A stretch of 12,055 nucleotides of DNA. Source: an uncultured Sphingobacteriales bacterium. GTDB lineage: Bacteria; Bacteroidota; Bacteroidia; Chitinophagales; Chitinophagaceae. The stretch spans positions 1 through 12,055 of the forward strand of contig CALKHN010000092.1 of assembly GCA_937991535.1 (NCBI GenBank), read 5' to 3'. Under the pieces are notes generated by a model. That model did no database searches, was not told the DNA's origin, and saw only the letters and a program-made list of their open reading frames with translations. This document shows, in pieces, positions 1 to 7,035 of the stretch (its first letter is position 1; each line of letters opens with the position of its first letter). Made by a program: the position numbers and the translations under genes.

Positions 1-244
1 TTAGTCTCCGCAATGTATTATCTTTAGTTTGAGGTCATTCTACCTAATCCTATAATTATAAGTATTATTTAGTAAATGAAAGAATTTTTGAAAAATTTCT
101 TTCGAGCTTCCCTATGTTCCATTTGAACAGCATATTTTGAGAGAAATTTGGTTGGTCTTGTGGTACCAGTGAGAAATACAGAACTTTATATAAAACCTGA
201 TGATATGGTGACCAGCAAATTCAAAATAAATTCACCTACAGCCA

Positions 245-3200
245 ATGCAGAAAGAACTGACCTGGAAAAATTTTAATTGGGATAAGTTTCAAATGTTATG
301 TGTTTATATCGCACAGAATATGCTACCTGCCTATACATTTGAAGAATATTTAAAAACCGGACAGAAGCAAGATGGAATTGACCTTATCTCTTCTGATTTT
401 AAAAATGGCAAAGCGGTTACGATTCAATGTAAGCTTCATGGAAAAATAGTTGTAAGCGAATTCAAAGAAATAGTTTCAGAATTCCTGACCGGGAAATTTC
501 GTGAATCTTCCTCGCATTTTTTTATTGCTACTAATGCTGATTTGCAAAAAAGGGATCTGCAATCAGAGATTCAAAAATATAAAACTGAACTTCAGCTTAC
601 ATATAATATTGAATTTGACTGCTGGGATAAGAAAAAAATAGAAGAGCGTTTAAGAAACATGTGGTCGGTAGTAGCCTTTTTTTTCAGCAAAAACGAGGCG
701 GATGCTTTCTGTATAAGGCGAGTCCGTTTGCCGGCCAATTCAACAAAACAAAAGGCGCTGGAATTCATACCGCGGAAATTAATCGCCTGCAAGGATCCGA
801 ATGCAGGTTCGCCTGATATTTCAACGTACTTTACCAGGAAATACGTGGACTGGCTTCATATAATGAAAACCCGTCCTTTAGATAGCTTCCGGCAATGCCT
901 GATAGCAGATGCATACCAGGGGAAAAGCACTTATTTAAAATATATCGCAGATAGTATTAACGGTAGCGGGCTTGGTCTGGTCCCACTTTTTGTAGAGATC
1001 AAAGACTACACGATCCAACCGGTTGAAACGCTCCTGGAAAAGATATACAATCAGTGGAAAGATATTCCGTTTTTAGATATCGTTGTGATAATAGACGGGC
1101 TGGATGAAGTATCGAACGATGCGTTTATTGAAATGTCAAAGCACATCAATGAATTTGCATTACTGTACCCCAACCTCAAATTGTTAATTTCATGCAGAAG
1201 ACTATTTTTCAATATTTATAGCATAGGCAATGTATTAAAAACCTTCAGCTTTTCCGAACTGGTAAATATAGATAAAGAAGATCTTCGACAATATTTAACG
1301 CTGAAATTACAGGGCAAAGCCAGTCTCTTTGAAGAGCAGGTAAAATCAAAAGGGTTGGAACCTATGCTCCAGGACCCCTTTTACCTGGTGAATCTTGTAA
1401 ATATTTATTTGACCTCTAATAAAATCAGCGCAAGCAAGCTTGACCTACAGAATGAATTACTGGAAATAAGTTATAAGAGATCGGTCGAAAGACAAACCCG
1501 TCAGGGAAAACGTCTCAGACACGACAGCGTCCTATTTAAAAAGGTTGCGAAGAAATTTGCTTTTGCCCTGCAACTTGCCGGAACCAACAGCCTAAATGAC
1601 GAAGACTTACAAATACTATTCAACCATCCTGACGAACGCAGTCTGCTGCAGCATAATCCACTCGTCTCCTGTTCCAACGAAAAATGGGGATTTGTCAGTG
1701 CCATTTTCCAGGAGTTTTTATCGGCAATGGTGCTGTCCCAAATGAAATTTGAAAAGGTAATTTCGCTCTGTACTATAGGGAAGGAAATAAAGAAAATAAG
1801 ACCAAAATGGGTTCAAACGATAAGCACACTTGTTTCACTCTCCAATCCCGGTGAAGAACTCTTTGAAAATGCTATTACTTTAATCGAGTCTGATAATATT
1901 GAAATCCTCTTTGACACCGAACATTCCAAATTCAGCAATCAGGCAAAACTTTCGATAATCAAAAAAGTGATAGAAGATTGCGACGAAAAAGGAACAAGAC
2001 CGGTATATGCATATGAAAGAAAAATAGGGGACTTTGTGACTGGATCCCACTCAAGTATTGAGTATCTGTTGGACAGGCTGTTTTCATCCGATGCACTAGC
2101 ATCGACCAGATTAATATGTTGCAGGATCATCAAGAGCAGCAAGCTAAGTCAATCACAACAAGACAGGATAACTGCTGTTATCCTGAACGAAATACAATTA
2201 ACGGATGATGTGGAGTTAGCCGCACTGTTAGTGGACATCATCCCTACCCCGGAGTCAGACGGGAAATTTTGGATTGATGCATTGATCTCGTTACAATCCC
2301 TTAACAAACGGTTTGAATTCCGGAGAAGCGTTTATAATTTAATCGTCCGCTTGGATCTGGTGGATCACTATTTTAATTACGGTATTGAGGGAATTAAATA
2401 TCTTAACGAATACAAAAAGGGATTTGCAGTCGCAGGCGCAGAAACATCTCTTCATGAATTTATTTTAGCTTCGAAAAATGTCAACAATATTTCCAGGCTC
2501 TTTCGAAACGACACCATAGATCTCTGGCTGGATAATAGTAAGTTTGAAGGGAGCAGTATCCCTGGTTTTCTGACACTTCTAATGAACAAATGCCGTGATA
2601 TGTATAAAAAGGAGCCGGCTATTATTTTTCCTATTGCAGGATTTATCAGGTCAATTGGAAAAAAGTTTCTGTCATCACAGTACAAGGAAGTTGACGAGTT
2701 CTTAAATGAAACAGGAAGCCGCTGGGTGGTTGTAAAGATTCTTATTGACAATATTTTTAAAGATCAAAACTGGGAGCTCGGTTCCTTGATTTCTCATGAA
2801 TGCTTTGACTATATTCTTTTTGAGTTTGAGATTAACAATTACCCGAATTCAAGTCTTGTTCGTTGTGTTTATGGTTGCGGTATAAGAAACAGAGACGATT
2901 CCTATGAGAGTTTTTTAAAGTTATGTAATGACGCTACCGAAAATACGCTGCATGATAAGGCATCTATAGAAAAGCAAAAAGAAATTTTAGAATTCGAAGC
3001 ACGTAAGAGAAAAAATGATATCAAGCACCTGATGTCAAAAAGCAGCTTTCGGGCTTCGATTAAAAATTTCTTTAAAAATGGCGGCACATTAAGTGTTCCG
3101 AAAGCAGACATAGAAATATTCATTGACGAACAACCTGTGAGAACACTCGCACAGTCAAATGTTCAATTTAATTTCCTGATGCACTATGTCAGAACCGGGA

Positions 3201-4414
3201 AAAAGATTTCACTGAATGAATGTTTGGCAAAATTAAACGCTAAAGGGTTTTATGAAGTGTTTCAGGTTATGGAAATACTTAGTTATAACGCAATGGATGA
3301 GGATGCTAAAAAAGTGTTGACACCTATTATTGAAAATTATTTCAATAAACATATTCTTAACGCAGATTTTAAAGGGGGAATATCTCAAAATGGAAATCGC
3401 ATCTCATTCAAAAACCTTGAAGCCAGGCTTGTTGAAATATTTAGGCATTTTGATGTTGAAAATCCTAAAGAAAAGCTGATGGAAATGGTGTGGTTTGATT
3501 TCTATGGCACTTCGGGGCTTACGATGGCAAAAGCCCAAAAGAAGAAAAGCCTTTCAGAACTGATATTGGAGAAGTTAAGTGTGGAGGATACTGAAATATT
3601 CAAAATGAAATTAGTTGACAATCTGTCCAGAGGCATTCAGGTAGAAGGCGTTTTGGGCAACCATATAGCATTATGTGGACTACTGGGTATCACAGAAGCA
3701 AAGGATATAATATGGAAAATAATTACTGCTTCTGTAAAAGACGAAACACAATCTTTTTTGACTGATGCCATTGAAATTTATTTGAATTTGGGCGGCGATA
3801 AGGAAAATCTTGTTGTCCTCTTTAGGACACTTAACTGCTATAACAGCTATCTATTTTATTACCTGTGTCAACAACTTGCTGGCAGCCACCCGGAAATTGT
3901 AGGAAGCAAAGGGCAGGAAGCAGTCAATGCATCAGATACGGCCGACGAACGCAAACTATCAATAGCCCATATCCTTTCCAGTATTGGTTCAACAGGAGGA
4001 TTCAAATATCTGGTCAATTATGTAGGAGCCTCAAATGCAAGGCATATTGAAATTCAGTCCGATGATTCCATAAAAAACATTCCGACCGATGTCGCATTCA
4101 GGGAATTAAAAAACATTACTCATTTAATCGAACCTAAGAAAAAAGTTTCAATAGATGAGTTCTATGGAAATGGACGTACTATACTGATTGAATGGTTGTA
4201 TGCATTGGCGATAAGAAGTGAGCAGGAAATGTTTGACACCATCAGGTTTCTGGAAAAAGTAAAAATGAATTTATTAGTAAGATATAATCGTCCCGGAGAA
4301 TTGAGCAATATAGACTTCTATATCAAGCGGATTCTTGAAAACTTTCGGCATTTTGATAAGACACCGATGGCTGTTGAGGAGATAGGAAGGGTTCTAAATG
4401 CAATAGTAAGATAA
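245..4414 (+). CDS. PD-(D/E)XK nuclease - NACHT STAND NTPase, probable antiphage sensor-effector
   Basis: The 1389-residue protein has three parts. Residues about 8-140 look like an Mrr/PD-(D/E)XK nuclease: D43 and D46 in a QDGIDL motif, then Q61-C62-K63 as the (E/Q)xK strand. Residues about 215-500 form a NACHT NTPase: P-loop ADAYQGKST (221-229), Walker B VVIIDGLDE (280-288), a sensor-like SCRR (316-319) and the FQEFL signature (488-492). Residues about 500-1389 look mostly helical, with no motif I recognise, and are the likely sensing region. In Avs and bNACHT proteins, recognition of a phage protein drives oligomerisation and activates the N-terminal nuclease; that role here is inferred. 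The P-loop lacks its usual first glycine (A221) but keeps GKST. ATG 245 is the first start after in-frame stops at 209 and 227 and gives the whole nuclease fold. No Shine-Dalgarno is seen. It appears to be a lone gene with no partner. Architecture is confident; specificity is unknown. Confidence 0.88.
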   Translation: MQKELTWKNFNWDKFQMLCVYIAQNMLPAYTFEEYLKTGQKQDGIDLISSDFKNGKAVTIQCKLHGKIVVSEFKEIVSEFLTGKFRESSSHFFIATNADLQKRDLQSEIQKYKTELQLTYNIEFDCWDKKKIEERLRNMWSVVAFFFSKNEADAFCIRRVRLPANSTKQKALEFIPRKLIACKDPNAGSPDISTYFTRKYVDWLHIMKTRPLDSFRQCLIADAYQGKSTYLKYIADSINGSGLGLVPLFVEIKDYTIQPVETLLEKIYNQWKDIPFLDIVVIIDGLDEVSNDAFIEMSKHINEFALLYPNLKLLISCRRLFFNIYSIGNVLKTFSFSELVNIDKEDLRQYLTLKLQGKASLFEEQVKSKGLEPMLQDPFYLVNLVNIYLTSNKISASKLDLQNELLEISYKRSVERQTRQGKRLRHDSVLFKKVAKKFAFALQLAGTNSLNDEDLQILFNHPDERSLLQHNPLVSCSNEKWGFVSAIFQEFLSAMVLSQMKFEKVISLCTIGKEIKKIRPKWVQTISTLVSLSNPGEELFENAITLIESDNIEILFDTEHSKFSNQAKLSIIKKVIEDCDEKGTRPVYAYERKIGDFVTGSHSSIEYLLDRLFSSDALASTRLICCRIIKSSKLSQSQQDRITAVILNEIQLTDDVELAALLVDIIPTPESDGKFWIDALISLQSLNKRFEFRRSVYNLIVRLDLVDHYFNYGIEGIKYLNEYKKGFAVAGAETSLHEFILASKNVNNISRLFRNDTIDLWLDNSKFEGSSIPGFLTLLMNKCRDMYKKEPAIIFPIAGFIRSIGKKFLSSQYKEVDEFLNETGSRWVVVKILIDNIFKDQNWELGSLISHECFDYILFEFEINNYPNSSLVRCVYGCGIRNRDDSYESFLKLCNDATENTLHDKASIEKQKEILEFEARKRKNDIKHLMSKSSFRASIKNFFKNGGTLSVPKADIEIFIDEQPVRTLAQSNVQFNFLMHYVRTGKKISLNECLAKLNAKGFYEVFQVMEILSYNAMDEDAKKVLTPIIENYFNKHILNADFKGGISQNGNRISFKNLEARLVEIFRHFDVENPKEKLMEMVWFDFYGTSGLTMAKAQKKKSLSELILEKLSVEDTEIFKMKLVDNLSRGIQVEGVLGNHIALCGLLGITEAKDIIWKIITASVKDETQSFLTDAIEIYLNLGGDKENLVVLFRTLNCYNSYLFYYLCQQLAGSHPEIVGSKGQEAVNASDTADERKLSIAHILSSIGSTGGFKYLVNYVGASNARHIEIQSDDSIKNIPTDVAFRELKNITHLIEPKKKVSIDEFYGNGRTILIEWLYALAIRSEQEMFDTIRFLEKVKMNLLVRYNRPGELSNIDFYIKRILENFRHFDKTPMAVEEIGRVLNAIVR

Positions 4415-4558
4415 ACGATTTAATTGTGACTAACAGGCTCTGTCGTTTTGTCAAAATAGTTGTAGCTCCCTTGGGAGATCACCTGCCTTATTAAGACCAA
4501 AGTGGCTGAAAAAATACAAAAGATAATATTTGAGAACTTTAAATGTAATTCCTAATAC

Positions 4559-4741
4559 TTAATTGACTATTTGGTGATAAGCATCTTGATATTTAATAGC
4601 TTCGATATTATTCTTCGGCATTTTGTAATCAGAAAGATCAATGGGCGCAATAACCTTTCTCTCGACCCGGTGTGGTGCATGTCCTTAGTGGTGTACTGAA
4701 CTTCTTTTCCTTGGATTTAATTTAGCCGTCAATTTGGCCAT
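4559..4741 (-). pseudogene. Probable broken small gene, in-frame stop after 18 codons
   Basis: Read on the minus strand from an ATG at 4739-4741, 61 codons stay in one frame to a TAA at 4559-4561, broken only by a TAA at 4685-4687. The first 18 residues are basic (starting MAKLTAKLNPRKR). The 41 residues after the stop are hydrophilic and protein-like, including HRVERKVIAPIDLSDY. The plausible composition on both sides of a single stop suggests a nonsense-mutated gene or gene remnant, not random sequence, but the frame is short enough to arise by chance. I do not recognise the family, and no Shine-Dalgarno is clear. Confidence 0.3.
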
Positions 4742-5186
4742 ATACTTCGAGATCTCTGAGTGAATTTTACTACACTTCGGCTTTGTGAGTGGTGGTAAGA
4801 ATATGTCATTCTTTATAAATAAGAATTAAGTTATGGCTAGGTGTTTTTACAAAAGGGCTGAAGATCAGTGGATGGGTGTATGACTATATAAAACAAAGAA
4901 AGGACTGCAAATTGCAATTCTTTCAATCCGCAGGCCGAATAGAAATACAAATTATATATTATTCCTGTGATTTCGAACCTTGCTCTAGTTCTTTAATCAG
5001 TCAGCGCGTAATTCGGTGAGAGTGATTTTGTAGAGACTTCCAGAGATTGAAAATGAATTAATTATAGAGGACCTTCGAATCCTGTCCTCCGGTTGCCAAA
5101 GCAAGAGAGCTTAAAATTGAAACATGATATTTTTTTGCTGAGACTTCGTTAGGCAATTATGCTTCTTTAAGGTAATAATCAAATCG

Positions 5187-5194
5187 TATCTTTG
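5187..5194 (+). promoter_or_regulatory. Orphan Bacteroidota -7 promoter box
   Basis: TATCTTTG matches the Bacteroidota -7 consensus TAnnTTTG exactly. The -33 region, around 5164-5168, is T-rich but has no clean TTTG. No plus-strand gene follows. A transcript from here would cross the tRNA remnant and stop at the 5330-5370 terminator, giving an RNA of roughly 170 bases antisense to the recombinase 1 end. It may instead be left over from a lost gene. Confidence 0.35.
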
Positions 5195-5252
5195 TAAAGA
5201 CACATCTATTTGGGTAATTCCATGTAAGTTTTGAGGAGTTCTTTCGGTATTG

Positions 5253-5276
5253 ATCGACAAAAAAATCGACAAAGAG
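5253..5276. repeat. Two tandem 12-bp copies, ATCGACAAA core
   Basis: ATCGACAAA occurs at 5253-5261 and again at 5265-5273, exactly 12 bases apart, joined by an A-run. It lies about 30 bases beyond the recombinase 1 stop, where a recombinase binding or attachment site could sit, but a two-copy A-rich repeat may be chance. Confidence 0.35.
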
Positions 5277-5301
5277 ATTTAAAAATTTGATTATCAAAAT
5301 A

Positions 5302-6837
5302 TTAAAGTAGTCCCAGCGGGATCACCATATGGGACAAGTCGAAATTTAAACGACTTGTCCCATTTTTTTTGGACTTCAATGCCTTGTCTATTAAGGATAT
5401 AATGTTGATGATTTCATTCAATCTTTTGGTTCGATGTTGGCAACCGTCGAATACGAGATTTTCAGGGAACATCGAACCAACTATCTTTCGTTTTAGCTCT
5501 ACTGTACCTTCTTTATACAATGTATCAAGCTGTGCAATGTTGTTAAACGCCTTGTTCCATAAAGGTTCAACCGTTGTTTGGAAATTTACAGCAGCCTTTA
5601 ATTTTGCTTCCAGCCGATTGATTTTTTCTTCACATTCAGATTTGATGGCCCGATAATCATCTCCTTCAATATCGCCACATAAAAGCAGTTCTCTTGCTTT
5701 TACAACCCGGTTGTTTACCTCCTGTAATTGTACCTTCAAATCTTTCTGCTCATCTCTTTCCCCACGTTCTTTTGACTTATATGTTGACGTAATTACTTCT
5801 TTGCACATTTCAAGTCTTGAAAGCGGCCAAACATATTTTTTGATTTCCTCAAGCATTTTATCATTTGTCTCTTTTGCTTTGTAACGAACACCGCAAGCAG
5901 TACTGCAATGATAGTAATGATAATATTGCGTTCTTCCTTTTGATGCACTGGCTGTTAACATCCTTCCGCATTTTGGACAGATTAAGAAACCTCTCAGTGG
6001 AATGCTGTCATCGGCTGTAACTTTTGTTCCCAAATTTCGTTTGCGTCCATCTAATACATCCTGAACATCATAAAAAAGACCTTCAGAGATTAAAGGTTCG
6101 TGTTGTCCCTTTGCCAACAGGCTTTCTTCTTCCTTGTACTTTGGAATAAATATCAATCCGCAGTAAATTGGGTTTCGTATGGCAACCCAAAAGTTATTTT
6201 TACTGCACTGCAATCCTTTTTCTTTTGCTTTCCTCCATACTTGTTCAGTATTGAGTTTACTACGGGATAGTTCTTCAAATGCCCATTTCATTATATCACC
6301 CTGAATATCCTTCGGAGCGATATATTTCTTCCCGTTCTCATTAACCCTGTTTGCATAACCTATGGGTGCGGTTCCCATCCAGCGACCTTCCTTCTTAGCC
6401 CTACGCATTCCATGAAACACGTTTAATGCTCTGCGGTCATTCTCTACTTCCGGTGCTGCGAGGTAGAACGCCAGCATCATTTTATTTTCTGGAATGGAGA
6501 GGTCAAGCGGTTGTTCTACTGCCTGCGGCTCGATTCCTAAACGCCGAAGGGTGCTGATCATTTGATAAGCATCCCCTGCATTACGGCTAAACCTATCCCA
6601 TTTCGTAAACAGGATAAGGTCAGTATGCCCTTTGTGTTTGCGTAAATCCCCCAATAGTCCTGTCCAAGCCGGGCGTTTAAACGTCTTAGCTGAATGGTCT
6701 TCCAGGATCACCTTCCTGACCCGGATATTGTTTATTTCGCAGTATTTCCGCAAACGTTCCTCCTGATCACGTTGCGAATAGCCCTTATCGGCCTGTTCGT
6801 CTGTACTAACCCGTACATAGATGTCTGCTATTTTCAT
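5302..6837 (-). CDS. Large serine recombinase (integrase), copy 1
   Basis: This 511-residue site-specific recombinase should cut and rejoin DNA through a phosphoserine link to integrate or excise its element. The resolvase-type catalytic domain covers about residues 1-145: R9 and nucleophile S11 in YVRVSTDEQ, and D81-R82 and R85 in KWDRFSR. The recombinase DNA-binding domain follows (about 155-270), then a zinc ribbon with C287, C290, C311 and C315, and a coiled coil at about 360-416. The MKIAD start matches the paralogue at 8607-10166. A promoter sits just upstream at 6865-6895. The last roughly 20 residues are odd: they are read antisense through a terminator hairpin and a tRNA 3' end (5311-5370), so the natural C-terminus was probably altered by the junction. 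All catalytic residues are intact, so the enzyme is likely active unless the tail matters. Confidence 0.93.
   Translation of the reverse strand: MKIADIYVRVSTDEQADKGYSQRDQEERLRKYCEINNIRVRKVILEDHSAKTFKRPAWTGLLGDLRKHKGHTDLILFTKWDRFSRNAGDAYQMISTLRRLGIEPQAVEQPLDLSIPENKMMLAFYLAAPEVENDRRALNVFHGMRRAKKEGRWMGTAPIGYANRVNENGKKYIAPKDIQGDIMKWAFEELSRSKLNTEQVWRKAKEKGLQCSKNNFWVAIRNPIYCGLIFIPKYKEEESLLAKGQHEPLISEGLFYDVQDVLDGRKRNLGTKVTADDSIPLRGFLICPKCGRMLTASASKGRTQYYHYYHCSTACGVRYKAKETNDKMLEEIKKYVWPLSRLEMCKEVITSTYKSKERGERDEQKDLKVQLQEVNNRVVKARELLLCGDIEGDDYRAIKSECEEKINRLEAKLKAAVNFQTTVEPLWNKAFNNIAQLDTLYKEGTVELKRKIVGSMFPENLVFDGCQHRTKRLNEIINIISLIDKALKSKKNGTSRLNFDLSHMVIPLGLL
5311..5327 (+). other. tRNA 3'-end remnant (17 bases with CCA), likely attachment-site core
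   Basis: TCCCAGCGGGATCACCA has the form of a tRNA 3' end: the 3' strand of a T-stem (CCCAG), a seven-base acceptor strand (CGGGATC), discriminator A and encoded CCA. The rest of the tRNA is absent; bases to the left are unrelated AT-rich DNA. From memory of Bacteroidota genomes, this matches the 3' end of a lysine tRNA, next to which recombinase genes often end and run into the tRNA in antisense. The fragment has no anticodon, so the isoacceptor is not shown by the sequence. It probably marks an integration junction. Confidence 0.5.
5330..5370 (+). terminator. Strong rho-independent terminator inside the recombinase 1 3' end
   Basis: TGGGACAAGTCG (5330-5341) and CGACTTGTCCCA (5351-5362) pair perfectly over a nine-base loop. 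One more A-T pair at 5329/5363 extends the stem, and eight T residues follow (5363-5370). The T-run gives plus-strand polarity, opposite to the recombinase gene that contains it. It starts three bases after the tRNA CCA, so it is most simply the terminator of the former tRNA gene. Confidence 0.8.
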
Positions 6838-6864
6838 ACAATAAAAAATTAGTGTGGCACAATG

Positions 6865-6895
6865 TAAAGATAAGAATAAAAATGGGATTTGACAA
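6865..6895 (-). promoter_or_regulatory. Predicted promoter of recombinase 1
   Basis: Read on the minus strand, TATCTTTA (6865-6872) differs from TAnnTTTG by one base. A TTG (6893-6895) lies 20 bases upstream as the -33 element. Initiation near 6858 would leave a leader of about 20 bases before the ATG at 6835-6837, which is usual in Bacteroidota. The -33 element lies inside the first unit of the 24-bp repeat array, so a protein bound there would block this promoter. Confidence 0.5.
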
Positions 6896-7008
6896 TATTT
6901 AATAGAATTATCACGTCAAAATTTACTAAATTTGTTACGTCTTTGTTTAATAATTAGAAAACGACAAGATTTAATAAGCATTGTACGTCCATGCTTAATA
7001 GCTTATTA
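6889..7008 (+). repeat. Five tandem imperfect 24-bp direct repeats, candidate operator array
   Basis: Units begin at 6889, 6913, 6937, 6961 and 6985, exactly 24 bases apart. The consensus ACGWCAWNNTTTAATAR fills the first 17 positions, with about 7 variable bases after it. Positions 3 (G), 5 (C), 11-13 (TTA), 15 (T) and 16 (A) are the same in all five; the first unit has TTGAC in place of ACGTC. A sixth start at 7009 keeps only ACCGC and is not counted. The array fills most of the gap between recombinase 1 and the Fic gene. It overlaps the recombinase -33 element and holds the best Fic promoter box. Regularly phased direct repeats with a conserved core are typical of operators or iterons; binding by the Fic protein's N-terminal domain is an inference. 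Confidence 0.75.
6927..6934 (+). promoter_or_regulatory. Candidate promoter -7 box of the Fic gene
   Basis: TAAATTTG matches the Bacteroidota -7 consensus TAnnTTTG and lies within the second unit of the 24-bp array, about 100 bases before the Fic ATG. No convincing -33 TTG is found at the usual 19-20 base spacing, so the assignment is tentative. Confidence 0.35.
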
Positions 7009-7035
7009 ACCGCATAAAAACTCAAACTGTTTGAT

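Larger units (their letters stand above)
4415..5301. other. Long non-coding junction region with decayed remnants
   Basis: This 890-base stretch lies between the NACHT gene and the convergent recombinase and has no intact gene. I find one interrupted small reading frame (4559-4741, minus), a T-arm-like motif near 5067-5097, a consensus TAnnTTTG box (5187-5194) and a 2 x 12-bp repeat (5253-5276). No terminator hairpin with a U-tract follows the NACHT stop. The CTCCC/GGGAG pair at 4466-4477 has a two-base loop and no T-run. The mixture of fragments suggests a scar of earlier insertions or an element boundary. Confidence 0.5.

Noticed and set aside
19..26. TATCTTTA as a possible promoter of the NACHT gene.
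   Set aside because: One mismatch to consensus, over 200 bases from the start codon, and the -33 position falls outside the window.
127..276. Open plus-strand frame ending at a TAA at 274-276, overlapping the start of the NACHT gene, with protein-like residues such as LYIKPDDMVTSKF.
   Set aside because: Only about 49 codons with no good start before ATG 205 and no recognisable domain. It could be the tail of a lost gene but cannot be supported.
2452..3123. Minus-strand frames of 73-99 codons inside the NACHT gene.
   Set aside because: They lie fully inside a well-supported gene and show no domain or start signal.
4466..4477. CTCCC/GGGAG inverted repeat after the NACHT gene as its terminator.
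   Set aside because: The loop is only two bases and no T-run follows.
4588..4605. TTTAATAGC stretch resembling a unit of the 24-bp array.
   Set aside because: It lacks the ACGTC half at the right spacing, so it is an AT-rich chance match.
6889..7008. The 24-bp array as a CRISPR.
   Set aside because: Units are imperfect, the variable part is only about 7 bases and there is no cas gene.
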